From positions 1 through 29,457 of the forward strand of contig DXMF01000023.1 of NCBI GenBank assembly GCA_019414345.1: 29,457 nucleotides of DNA. Reading direction: 5' to 3'. The stretch's first letter is position 1. The number at the start of each line of letters is the position of its first letter. This DNA is from Collinsella sp. (GTDB lineage Bacteria; Actinomycetota; Coriobacteriia; Coriobacteriales; Coriobacteriaceae). Shown one piece after another: positions 18,594-25,844 of the stretch. The position numbers and the translations under genes were made by a program. The notes under the pieces are model-generated. The model was not told where the DNA came from and searched no databases. It saw only the letters and a program-made list of their open reading frames with translations.

Positions 18594-18715
18594 GGAAGTA
18601 TGCGGCAAATTTCGAGACCGCCGAGCACACGACGTTTTTTGGCAACAAAACCCCTGATAAATTGTTGGTAAAACTGTGGTCTGGTCGGCAGTTCCAGATT
18701 TTGCCGCATACTTCC
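18594..18715. mobile_element. Palindromic (MITE-like) intergenic element
   Basis: Perfect 16-bp terminal inverted repeats, GGAAGTATGCGGCAAA (18594-18609) and its complement (18700-18715), bound a 122-base element. Inside, CAACAA (18643-18648) faces TTGTTG (18662-18667), and CGAGACCGCCGA partly mirrors TGGTCTGGTCGGCA. It has no ORF. It lies directly against the terminator, between convergent genes. No clear target-site duplication was seen. A non-autonomous mobile element or a structured RNA are both possible. Confidence 0.5.
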
Positions 18716-18757
18716 GAAAATAGGGGGTCAGATAAAGCCTCAGACGTTGCTATTCGC

Positions 18758-19723
18758 CTAAAAATACTCGTCGAGGAAGTTGTTGACTGTGTTCCAGTAG
18801 AGCTCGGGGTCAACTTGCGCACTCTTGGCGTGGGTGGCGCCATGGATGGTGAGCTTTTGCTTGACCTTGCTGGCGCACGCGTCGTAGTTTTGGTCGAGCA
18901 TGCTGTACGGCACAAAGGTGTCCTGGTCGCCGTGGATAAACAGCATGGGAACCGTCGCGTGTTTGAGTTGCTCCACACTGCTCGCCTTATGAAAGTCGTA
19001 GCCCGCGCGCACGTTGCACACCAAGTTTGCTACATCGAGCAAGGGAAAGCTGGGCAGGCCGAACACGTCCTTGAGTTGCAGGGAAAACTCGTCCCAAACA
19101 CTCGTATAACCACAGTCCTCGATAATGCATTTTACGTTTGCGGGTAGAGATTCCCCCGCGACGTTCATGGCAGTTGCTGCACCCATCGACTCGCCAAAGA
19201 CCAGGATGCGCGCCTCGGGGTCAGCCTGAACGATCCGCCCAATCCATGCAACGACATCGAGCCGCTCGGGCCAGCCCATGCCGATATAGTCGCCGCCGGA
19301 GCGCTCGTGGGCGCGGGCGGCAGGCGCGAGCACGTTCATGCCGCGGTCGTGGAATCGCTTGACGTATCGGGCCATGCCGATGGGCTCGTTGGTATATCCA
19401 TGCAGGCAGACGGCGTAATCGTGGGTGTTCTCCGAGGCGGCAAAAAACCAAGCGGCGAGCTCGGTTCCGTCATCTGCGGTGAGGCTGCTGCTCTTGCGGT
19501 TTTCTTTAAACCATGCCCGCGCCTCGGTGTCCTCGGCATCCGGCTGCTCGCCTTCTTTGTCGTTCTTGCTATCCTGCATCATCTTCATGGTGTACGGCGC
19601 TTGGGGATTCAGCGCGAAGTCAAACAGAAAGTTGCCGGCAAATCCGAGCAGCACAACGACAACCACCAGTGCAACGATGCCGGCCATCTTGAGCTTTCGA
19701 TGGGAACGTGCGTTTTGAGCCAT
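18758..19723 (-). CDS. Membrane-anchored alpha/beta hydrolase
   Basis: A 321-residue serine hydrolase. Residues 13-34 form an N-terminal signal anchor, so the catalytic domain probably lies outside the membrane. The alpha/beta fold shows the oxyanion HGYT at 108-111, the nucleophile elbow GESMG with S179, an acidic D268 (HGDQD) and H298 (GATHAK), completing the triad. The closest type by eye is the BEM46/YqkD group of S9-like hydrolases with the IIEDCGYTSVWDE segment; the substrate is unknown (lipid or peptide ester). The start is ATG at 19723 with AGGAGA 7 bases upstream. It is transcribed alone from the promoter at 19773-19801, flanked by operator-like palindromes. Confidence 0.92.
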   Translation of the reverse strand: MAQNARSHRKLKMAGIVALVVVVVLLGFAGNFLFDFALNPQAPYTMKMMQDSKNDKEGEQPDAEDTEARAWFKENRKSSSLTADDGTELAAWFFAASENTHDYAVCLHGYTNEPIGMARYVKRFHDRGMNVLAPAARAHERSGGDYIGMGWPERLDVVAWIGRIVQADPEARILVFGESMGAATAMNVAGESLPANVKCIIEDCGYTSVWDEFSLQLKDVFGLPSFPLLDVANLVCNVRAGYDFHKASSVEQLKHATVPMLFIHGDQDTFVPYSMLDQNYDACASKVKQKLTIHGATHAKSAQVDPELYWNTVNNFLDEYF

Positions 19724-19743
19724 GCGGTATTCTCCTATAAGAT

Positions 19744-19757
19744 GTTAATACGTCAAC
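19744..19757. promoter_or_regulatory. Operator-like palindrome 1 (hydrolase leader)
   Basis: GTTAATACGTCAAC matches site 2 (GTTGATGCGTCAAC) at 12 of 14 positions and keeps the GTT(A/G)A...TCAAC dyad. It lies between the predicted transcription start and the ribosome site of the minus-strand hydrolase, a good position for a roadblock repressor. Confidence 0.5.
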
Positions 19758-19772
19758 ATTTAATGCAAGCGC

Positions 19773-19801
19773 ATTATGGACGTTCGCCGTTGATGCGTCA
19801 A
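19773..19801 (-). promoter_or_regulatory. Promoter of the alpha/beta hydrolase
   Basis: On the minus strand, TTGACG (19801-19796) and CATAAT (19778-19773) are separated by exactly 17 bases. This is the best sigma-70-type promoter in the window, with a predicted start about 40 bases before the ATG. Confidence 0.7.
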
Positions 19802-19802
19802 C
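19789..19802. promoter_or_regulatory. Operator-like palindrome 2 (over the -35 box)
   Basis: GTTGATGCGTCAAC, arms GTTGA and TCAAC, completely covers the -35 hexamer of the hydrolase promoter. Its centre is 45 bases from that of site 1. The size and symmetry suit a TetR- or MarR-type repressor; no such gene is in the window. Confidence 0.5.
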
Positions 19803-19844
19803 AGGCAAAGAATGGGTAAACAAAGGGTCACGTATGGTGCAAAT

Positions 19845-19874
19845 TTCGCACGTACCTAGACGCTTTGATATAGT
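19845..19874 (+). promoter_or_regulatory. Candidate promoter of the hemolysin III gene
   Basis: TTCGCA (19845-19850) and TATAGT (19869-19874) lie 18 bases apart, 35 bases before the start codon at 19910. Confidence 0.4.
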
Positions 19875-19909
19875 GTTGAGAACTCTTTACGTTGGAGGAT
19901 GTAACCGGC

Positions 19910-20593
19910 ATGTCCGATTCGAGCGACAGTTCTAAGCCGCGACCCAAGACCGCGGCCGTTCCACACTACACGGTGGGCGAGGAGATCATGAACTCCGTCA
20001 CCCATGGTGTCGGCTGCCTGCTGGGTATCGCGGGTCTGGTGCTCCTGATCGTATTCGCCGCCCTGCGCGGCGGAGGCCCGGCCCACATGGCCGCGGCGAT
20101 TGTCTACGGTGTCAGCATTATCCTCGAATACCTTGCCTCCACGCTCTACCATGCGATTCAGCCCGCGGGCGCCAAGCGCGTGTTCCGCATTATCGACCAC
20201 AGCTGCATCTACCTGCTCATAGCCGGCAGCTATACGCCGTTTTGCCTCATCACGCTCGCAAACGACGGCGGCCCTGCGCTGTTCTTTGCCGTATGGGCCA
20301 TCGCCATTATCGGCATCGCCCTCGAGTGCTTTATGCGTGAGCGTCAACCGCACTGGGTAAGCGGCCTGGTCTACCTGCTGATGGGCTGGCTCGTTGTCTT
20401 TAAGCTGCCCGAGCTCGTGTTGCTGCTCAACCCCGTGGCACTTGCCCTGCTCGCCGTCGGCGGCGTGTGCTACACCGCGGGCGTGCCGTTCTATATCGCC
20501 AAAAACGTGCGCTATCTGCACAGCGTGTTTCACCTGTGGGTGCTCGCCGGCAGCATCTTCCAGTTCATGGCGGTGATCCTTTTCGTAATCTAG
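19910..20593 (+). CDS. Hemolysin III / PAQR family membrane protein
   Basis: A 227-residue integral membrane protein with seven predicted helices. The PAQR signatures are intact: EEIMNSVTHGVG in helix 1, EYLASTLYH with H81, IDHSCIYLLIAGSYTP with D96/H97 and S107, and HSVFHLW with H204 and H208. H81, H204 and H208 are the expected zinc ligands, with D96 and S107 in the ceramidase-like active site of PAQR receptors. The bacterial members' function is poorly defined; despite the name, haemolysis is rarely shown. The start is ATG 19910, preceded by TTGGAGGAT; the TTG at 19892 lies within that ribosome site and would be less natural. Confidence 0.93.
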   Translation: MSDSSDSSKPRPKTAAVPHYTVGEEIMNSVTHGVGCLLGIAGLVLLIVFAALRGGGPAHMAAAIVYGVSIILEYLASTLYHAIQPAGAKRVFRIIDHSCIYLLIAGSYTPFCLITLANDGGPALFFAVWAIAIIGIALECFMRERQPHWVSGLVYLLMGWLVVFKLPELVLLLNPVALALLAVGGVCYTAGVPFYIAKNVRYLHSVFHLWVLAGSIFQFMAVILFVI

Positions 20594-20703
20594 CGACCAT
20601 GCCTGCGCGCCCGCGTCCTCGTTTGGGCGCCGGCGCAATTGCCGTATCCGTAATCAACGTTTTACCCTAACGTCCCGAATCTTGGAGGTTCGAGAAACTC
20701 CCG

Positions 20704-22077
20704 ATGGACATAACCATCTCCCTTATCACCACCCTCGTTTTAACCCTCATCAACGGCTACTTCTCTATGTCCGAGATGGCGCTCACCACGGCAAAGCGCG
20801 CTGTGCTGGAGCACGAGGCCGAGGAAGGCGACAAACGCGCCGAGCGCGCCATTAAGCTGGCCGCCGATTCCGACCAGCTGCTCGCCACCATCCAGGTCGC
20901 CATCACGCTCGTGGGCTTTGCCTCATCCGCCGTCGCCTCGACGAGCCTGTCCGATCCGCTTGCCACGTGGCTCATGAGCTTTGGCATCGCGCCACTCTCT
21001 GCCATCGCGCGCGGCCTGGCGCCGGTCATCATCACCGTCGCCGTCGCCTTTGTGTCCATCGTGATTGGCGAGCTCGTGCCCAAGCGCATCGGCCTTGCCA
21101 ACGCCGAGGGCGTATCCAAGCAGGTCGTGGGGCCGCTTTCGGTGTTTCAAAAGATCGCCCGTCCGCTCGTGTGGCTGACCGGTGCCTGCTCCGACGGCCT
21201 GGCCCGCATCCTGCGCATCAAGAGCGCCGATGACCGCCAGAACGTCTCGGAGGAAGAGATCAAGTACATGGTCTCGGAGCAGGACGACCTGCTCGACGAG
21301 GAAAAGCGCATGATCCACGAGATCTTCGACCTGGGCGACACCGTTGCCCGTGAGGTCATGGTGCCGCGCGTGGACACCACCATGTGCGAGGACGACGAGA
21401 CGGTCGCCGACGTGCTGTCCGCCATGCGCCAGACCGGCTTTAGCCGCATCCCCGTCTATCACGAGGATCCCGACAACGTCGTGGGCATCGCGCACATCAA
21501 GGACCTGATCCAGCCTTCGCTCGACGGCAAGGGCGGCCAGCCCATCGCCGACTTTTTGCGCGACGCCACCTTTGTGCCCGACACCAAGGACATCCTGCCG
21601 CTGCTGTCCGAGATGCAGACCTCGCACGACCAGATCGTAGTGGTCGTGGACGAGTACGGTGGCACGGCCGGCATCATCACCATCGAGGACATCGTCGAGG
21701 AGATCGTGGGCGAGATCGAGGACGAGTTCGACCCCGACAACAAGTACCTCACGCGCCTTTCGCGCCGCGAGTGGCTCGTCGATGGGCGTTTTTCGTGCGA
21801 TGACGCGATTGAGCTTGGTTGGCCGCTCGAGGAAAGCGATGATTATGAGACCATCGCCGGCTGGATTTTGGAGCTTTGCGACTCGGTGCCCGACATCGGA
21901 GAGGTGTTTGAGGTTGCGGGGTACAAGTTTAAGGTGCAGTCGATGCGTGGCCAGCGCATCTCGCTCATTCGCGTGATCGCTCCGGCCGAAACCGATAAGA
22001 AGGATTCCGAGCCCTCGGCAGACGAGCCGACGGCGTCTGGTGCGGGCTCTGCGGACCCGCACGACGGCGACGAGTAG
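20704..22077 (+). CDS. CNNM/CorC (HlyC) family CBS-domain transporter
   Basis: A 457-residue membrane protein of the CNNM/CorC family, linked to Mg2+ efflux or other divalent-cation and redox roles. The CNNM (DUF21) domain covers about 1-185, with the typical N-terminus (INGYFSMSEMALTTAKR), three to four helices and the IGELVPKR loop (121-128). A CBS pair follows at about 215-338 (VMVPRVDTTMCE; VVVVDEYGGTAGIITIEDIVEEIVGEI). A CorC/HlyC C-terminal domain lies at about 350-427, then an acidic disordered tail. The start is ATG 20704. GGAGG at 20684-20688 lies 15 bases upstream, unusually far, yet no closer in-frame start exists. It is probably co-transcribed with the gene at 22102, 24 bases on. 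Confidence 0.93.
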   Translation: MDITISLITTLVLTLINGYFSMSEMALTTAKRAVLEHEAEEGDKRAERAIKLAADSDQLLATIQVAITLVGFASSAVASTSLSDPLATWLMSFGIAPLSAIARGLAPVIITVAVAFVSIVIGELVPKRIGLANAEGVSKQVVGPLSVFQKIARPLVWLTGACSDGLARILRIKSADDRQNVSEEEIKYMVSEQDDLLDEEKRMIHEIFDLGDTVAREVMVPRVDTTMCEDDETVADVLSAMRQTGFSRIPVYHEDPDNVVGIAHIKDLIQPSLDGKGGQPIADFLRDATFVPDTKDILPLLSEMQTSHDQIVVVVDEYGGTAGIITIEDIVEEIVGEIEDEFDPDNKYLTRLSRREWLVDGRFSCDDAIELGWPLEESDDYETIAGWILELCDSVPDIGEVFEVAGYKFKVQSMRGQRISLIRVIAPAETDKKDSEPSADEPTASGAGSADPHDGDE

Positions 22078-22101
22078 GGTAAGGAAGAGTAGGGGAGAGT
22101 T

Positions 22102-22947
22102 ATGGCAGGCCTGTTCAACATCCTTAAGGTCACCGTCAGCGAGGACAAGATCTGCGCGCACGTGCTGGTGAACCCCGGCATGCCGCTCATGACCTCGGAG
22201 GACATCGAGGCCACGGCGCGCGTGTACTACCTGGTACCCGCAATTGCCAAGCACCTGTGCCTGGGCGATTCCGGTCGAGAGTTCCAGGACTGCATGGGCC
22301 AGACCGAGCTTTGCCATCTGCTGGAGCACGTGACGGTCGAGCTCATGAACGAGACCGGTCTCGCTGGCAGCATTTCGTGCGGCCGCACCCGCGTGAGTGA
22401 GCACGATGAGCGTGTCTTTGAGGTCGAGCTTTCGTGTCCCGACGACGCGCTGGCCATCGGTGCGCTGTCTTCGGCGACCTTTATGATGGACTGGGCGTAC
22501 CTGCACGCCGACCAGCCGGCCCCCGATGTGGAAGGTACGGTCGCGGGCCTGCGCAACCTGGTGCTGGGCATGCGTGCCGAGGCCGAGGGCAAGGACCCGC
22601 ACGAGGCCGTTGCCGCTGCGAACGGCGAGGGCGAGACCGGGGACGCGAACGAGGGCGAGGCGCCTGCTGAGGAGGCCGTCGATCCTGTCGACGAGGCCCC
22701 TGCCGAGGCTGCCGTCGAGCTCGAGTCCGCGGAGCCCCAGGGCGTCCCGAGCTTTGACGACGAGCCGCAGGAGGCAATCGATACCGAGGGCGCGACCGCC
22801 GAAAGCCACGAGGCCCCCGCTGCCGTCTACGGTGGCGCGGCGACGGCTCCGGTTGCCCCCGCGCACGAGGGCAACCTACCGCTCGTTGACGGCGCTGGCG
22901 AGGACCCGGCCGCCACGGTGGCCATGCCTGCCATGCCGCAGGAGTAG
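22102..22947 (+). CDS. Stand-alone cyanophycin-synthetase N-domain-like protein
   Basis: A 281-residue protein. Residues 1-130 resemble the N-terminal domain of cyanophycin synthetase CphA: HLLEHVTVEL at 72-81 (CphA has an HLxEHVALEL-type motif), GRTR at 94-97, and a VFEVEL strand near 105-110, in the same order and spacing as I recall for CphA. The ATP-grasp and Mur-ligase domains of CphA are absent, so it cannot make polymer by itself. Residues about 160-281 are Glu/Ala/Pro-rich and likely disordered. The start is ATG 22102 with GGGGAGAG upstream. It follows the CorC-type gene closely, so it is probably in the same operon. Role unknown; polymer or peptide binding is a guess. Confidence 0.75.
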   Translation: MAGLFNILKVTVSEDKICAHVLVNPGMPLMTSEDIEATARVYYLVPAIAKHLCLGDSGREFQDCMGQTELCHLLEHVTVELMNETGLAGSISCGRTRVSEHDERVFEVELSCPDDALAIGALSSATFMMDWAYLHADQPAPDVEGTVAGLRNLVLGMRAEAEGKDPHEAVAAANGEGETGDANEGEAPAEEAVDPVDEAPAEAAVELESAEPQGVPSFDDEPQEAIDTEGATAESHEAPAAVYGGAATAPVAPAHEGNLPLVDGAGEDPAATVAMPAMPQE

Positions 22948-23026
22948 GCTCACCCGCTTATTACCATCATGTACCTGCGCCTTTACCGTACGCAGATGAG
23001 TAAGACGGCAAGCGCTGTGCTGCGGG

Positions 23027-23032
23027 TATAAT
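23027..23032 (+). promoter_or_regulatory. -10 box of the YtxH/PRC operon
   Basis: A perfect TATAAT lies 51 bases before the YtxH start. The -35 region is poor (AAGACG at 23002-23007, spacing 19). Confidence 0.5.
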
Positions 23033-23083
23033 GGACAGCATTCAAACGGTGGGCGCCGAGGTGCCCGCAGGAGAGGAATGAAC

Positions 23084-23473
23084 ATGGGTAAGACTTTCAA
23101 CTTTATCTCGGGTGCGCTCTTCGGTGCCGCCGCCGGCGCCATCATCGGCGTTGCCCTGGCTCCGCGCTCGGGCGCCGAGACCCGCGCCATGGCTGCCGAT
23201 ATCGCCAACGACGCCTGGGATAACATGCGCGACACCTACGAGCACGGTGCCGAGGAGGCCCGCGCTGCGGTCAACGATTTTGGCCCGATGGTCGACGCCA
23301 AGGCCGATGACCTGCGTGCCAAGGTTGACCTTGCCCGCGAGCGCATGGACCAGCTGCGTGAGCAGCTCAACGACGCCATCTCGGGCGGTAACGTGACGCC
23401 CGCCGCCGATGTCGTGGTCGAAAACGCCGTCGAGGCCGACGCCGAGGCCGCGGAGCCTTCGACCGAGGCATAA
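23084..23473 (+). CDS. YtxH domain-containing protein
   Basis: A 129-residue small protein of the YtxH/gas-vesicle-GvpP-like group. An N-terminal glycine/alanine-rich hydrophobic segment (about 7-27, GALFGAAAGAIIGVALAP) is followed by the SGAETR turn typical of the family. A long amphipathic helical region (30-100) and an acidic Ala/Glu tail complete it. Family members are membrane-associated stress proteins of unknown mechanism. Two ATGs six bases apart are possible. The one at 23084 is chosen because the GCAGGAGAGGA ribosome site ends at 23077, leaving correct spacing; at 23078 there would be none. The stop overlaps the next start (TAATG). Confidence 0.85.
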   Translation: MGKTFNFISGALFGAAAGAIIGVALAPRSGAETRAMAADIANDAWDNMRDTYEHGAEEARAAVNDFGPMVDAKADDLRAKVDLARERMDQLREQLNDAISGGNVTPAADVVVENAVEADAEAAEPSTEA

Positions 23474-24228
23474 TGCGCGCCGGGGATTTTGTCGGCGCCA
23501 AGATCTATCGCAAGCCTACCGAGGATAAGCGCACCAAAAAGGACGGCACGCCGCGCAGCCCTAAAAAGCTCGGCAAGATTCACTTTCCGGTCTTTACCCC
23601 GGGCGGTACGCGTGTGGTGGGCTTTATGGTTCGCCAGTCCGATATCGCGGGCATGATCGAGCGCCCCGACCGGTTTGTGGCGCTCGATGCCATTGGTGTC
23701 TACGAGGGCGCCATCGCGGTTGACGACGTCAAGGGCACCTACGATGCCGCTGCGGCCAAGCGCCTCGACATCAACCTGGACGATTGCATTATCTGGGTTG
23801 GCATGGACGTGCGCACGGAGTCGGGCGATGTCGTGGGCTATTGCTCGGATGTGGAGTTCAAGCCGCGTTCGGGCATCGTGCAGACGTTCTACGTGACCGC
23901 CGGCACTGCCTCGAGTGTGCTGGTGGGCGACACGCAGATGCCGCCGACGATGCTGCGCGGCTATGCGGACGGCGCGATGATCGTTTCGGACGAGGTCAAG
24001 TCGCTCGGGTATTCGGGCGGCGCCGCCGCAAAGGCTGCCGAGGCAAGCGTCGTGGTGGGCGATAAGGTCAAGAAGGGCGCCAAGGTGCTCGATGACAAGG
24101 GCTCGGTCGCCGTGGACAAGGGCAGTCGCGCGCTGGGCAAGCAGCTCGGCAAGACGCGCGGTATGTTCAAGGCCTTTAAGGACGAATATCAAAAGGCGAG
24201 CGGTGGCTCGTCGAAAGCTAGCAAATAG
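23473..24228 (+). CDS. PRC-barrel domain protein
   Basis: A 251-residue cytoplasmic protein with two PRC-barrel-like units, about 3-95 (GDFVGAKIYRK, LGKIHFPVF, RVVGFMVRQSDI) and about 100-180 (ESGDVVGYCSDVEF, GIVQTFYV), then a Lys/Gly-rich tail (183-251). PRC barrels bind partner proteins or RNA in RimM, photosynthetic reaction centres and membrane-transport regulators. The start overlaps the YtxH stop by one base, so the pair is translationally coupled and may act together. The MgtE-like protein 1.8 kb downstream also has PRC barrels. The function is not known. Confidence 0.75.
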   Translation: MRAGDFVGAKIYRKPTEDKRTKKDGTPRSPKKLGKIHFPVFTPGGTRVVGFMVRQSDIAGMIERPDRFVALDAIGVYEGAIAVDDVKGTYDAAAAKRLDINLDDCIIWVGMDVRTESGDVVGYCSDVEFKPRSGIVQTFYVTAGTASSVLVGDTQMPPTMLRGYADGAMIVSDEVKSLGYSGGAAAKAAEASVVVGDKVKKGAKVLDDKGSVAVDKGSRALGKQLGKTRGMFKAFKDEYQKASGGSSKASK

Positions 24229-24249
24229 CGACGTACCAAATGATGGGAG

Positions 24250-24279
24250 GCAAGCCGGAGACCTGTTGCTCCGGCTTGC
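24250..24279 (+). terminator. Hairpin between PRC-barrel gene and pseudo-deacetylase gene
   Basis: A perfect 11-bp stem, GCAAGCCGGAG / CTCCGGCTTGC, with an 8-base loop and a short TGCGTTT tail. It ends 21 bases before the next ATG, just ahead of its GGGGGAGGG ribosome site, so it acts either as a terminator for the YtxH/PRC operon or as a leader hairpin of the next gene. Confidence 0.6.
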
Positions 24280-24300
24280 TGCGTTTATGGGGGAGGGCAC

Positions 24301-25707
24301 ATGCGCCAAAACGGATCATATTCACACGGACGCTCGGGCTCGCGTCCGACGGCGCGCCGCGATCTGGGGCAGCTGCCCAGCGGTCAGCGCAAGCGTCACC
24401 GTAAGCCCGGCGCGATGTATCTCAACCATAGCCGCGGCTTTAGCGACCGCAGCGCTCGCATCGGCAACGGCCGCACGCCCCGCCGTCCGTCTCGCCTGCC
24501 CTATGCGCTCATCGCCGTGGGTTGCGCGCTCGTGCTGTTCATCGCTGCTGTCGTGGGCTACGTCAACCGCAGCGTGGACGTGGAGCTCAACGGCCAGAAG
24601 ACCGCGGTGCGTGTGGGCTCTACGCTGCAGAATCTCATCGACGACCAGGAGTTGACTGACACCTACGACGCAGGCGACCTGCTGGCCGTCGATGACAGCG
24701 TGCTCAAGCGCCATGGGGGCGAAAAGCTGTCGGTGAAGGTCGACGGCAAGCGCGTGAAGCAGGGCAAATGGGATAGCCGCGAACTCGAGGGCGGCGAGAA
24801 GGTGACGGTCAAGGATGGCCGTAACACTTACGAGAAGCACGAGGTTCAGGCTACGGTTATCGAGCCCAAGCTCAAGGTCGAGGGCACGGGCGCTATCGAG
24901 TATGTGCAGACATGGGGTGTCCAGGGCCGATCCGAGGTGTGGGTTGGTGAGCAGTCAGGCAAGACGCAAGACCGCGGCGAGGTTGTGCCCGCCACCGATT
25001 GCGTTGTTGCGTGCGCCAGCGTGGCGCCCAAGGGCAACAAAAAGTACGTGGCGCTGACGTTTGACGAGGGTCCGAGCAGCGCTACCAAGCAGATCTTGCA
25101 GGTACTCAAGGAAAAGGGCGTCACCGCGACGTTCTTCCTGTCGGGCGATGCGGCCGAGGCATCGCCTGCCACGGCCAAGGCGATTGTCGATGCCGGGTGC
25201 GAGATCGGATCCAACAGCTACAGCGACGATTCGCTCAAGGGTCAGGACCGTGAGGCGGTACGCGAACAGATCACGAAAGGCACCGATGCGATTAAGTCGG
25301 CGACCGGCGTGAAGACGATGCTGCTGCGTGCTCCCTATGCTGCCTTTGACGAGCAAAACTGGATTGATGCGATGGACTTGGTCTCCGCCGTGGTCTCGTG
25401 GAATATTGACTCGGGCGACTGGCTGCTCAACGGTGCCGACGAGCAGGTCTCGACGGTGCTCGATTCGGTGACGCCGGGCAATATCGTGCTGCTCACCGAT
25501 AGAGACGAATGCGCCGAGCAGACGCTCGAGGCGCTGCCGCAGATTATCGACGGCCTCATTGCCGACGGCTACAAGATCGTGACGCTCAGCGACCTGGTCA
25601 AGACGGACACGTCGCTGAGAAAAAAGCTCACCTCGCTGACGAAGGTCACCATGCCCAAGGATGCCGTGTTCCCCCAACTTGCCGAGGACAACGACACCGC
25701 AGAGTAG
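24301..25707 (+). CDS. Membrane-anchored NodB-fold protein, probable pseudo-deacetylase
   Basis: A 468-residue protein. A basic, Ser/Arg-rich cytoplasmic tail (1-65) precedes one helix (66-88), then an extracytoplasmic region of about 150 residues with a ubiquitin-like/DUF348-type start (VDVELNGQKTAVRVGSTLQNL is the first strand area). A NodB polysaccharide-deacetylase domain covers about 247-432. Motif 1 is TFDEGP (D255 kept, the metal-ligand Asp replaced by E256). Motif 2, normally H-x3-H, reads N305-SYS-D309. Motif 3 is RAPY (343-346). Motif 4 is DSGDW (370-374). Motif 5, usually LLHD, is LLTD (T399). All three metal ligands and the motif 5 His are therefore changed, while the fold motifs remain. 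It most likely binds glycan without deacetylating it, or uses different chemistry. The start is ATG 24301. Confidence 0.88.
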   Translation: MRQNGSYSHGRSGSRPTARRDLGQLPSGQRKRHRKPGAMYLNHSRGFSDRSARIGNGRTPRRPSRLPYALIAVGCALVLFIAAVVGYVNRSVDVELNGQKTAVRVGSTLQNLIDDQELTDTYDAGDLLAVDDSVLKRHGGEKLSVKVDGKRVKQGKWDSRELEGGEKVTVKDGRNTYEKHEVQATVIEPKLKVEGTGAIEYVQTWGVQGRSEVWVGEQSGKTQDRGEVVPATDCVVACASVAPKGNKKYVALTFDEGPSSATKQILQVLKEKGVTATFFLSGDAAEASPATAKAIVDAGCEIGSNSYSDDSLKGQDREAVREQITKGTDAIKSATGVKTMLLRAPYAAFDEQNWIDAMDLVSAVVSWNIDSGDWLLNGADEQVSTVLDSVTPGNIVLLTDRDECAEQTLEALPQIIDGLIADGYKIVTLSDLVKTDTSLRKKLTSLTKVTMPKDAVFPQLAEDNDTAE

Positions 25708-25715
25708 TTATTGGG

Positions 25716-25744
25716 TAGTCATTTAAGAACGTCCCCAATGACTA
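25716..25744 (+). repeat. Conserved gene-end hairpin, copy 3
   Basis: TAGTCATT (25716-25723) and AATGACTA (25737-25744) enclose TAAGAACGTCCCC, identical in loop to copy 1. It lies nine bases after the stop of the pseudo-deacetylase. Confidence 0.8.
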
Positions 25745-25844
25745 TGTCACGGATGCGTCAGCCTTTGGTATGCCTGCGATGTGCAGCGCATAAATTTGGC
25801 GCCACAGCGCGATGCTGATGCTATAGTTACTGCGGATAATAAGG

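Noticed and set aside
18594..18715. CRISPR or tRNA-type structure
   Set aside because: There is only one inverted-repeat pair, no regularly spaced direct repeats and no cloverleaf.
20606..20637. Terminator after the hemolysin III gene
   Set aside because: GCGCCC and GGGCGC can pair over a 12-base loop, but the stem is short, imperfect beyond six pairs and lacks a T-tract.
20923..22866. 647-codon minus-strand frame over the CorC-type and CphA-N-like genes
   Set aside because: Antisense shadow; the plus-strand products show clear family motifs.
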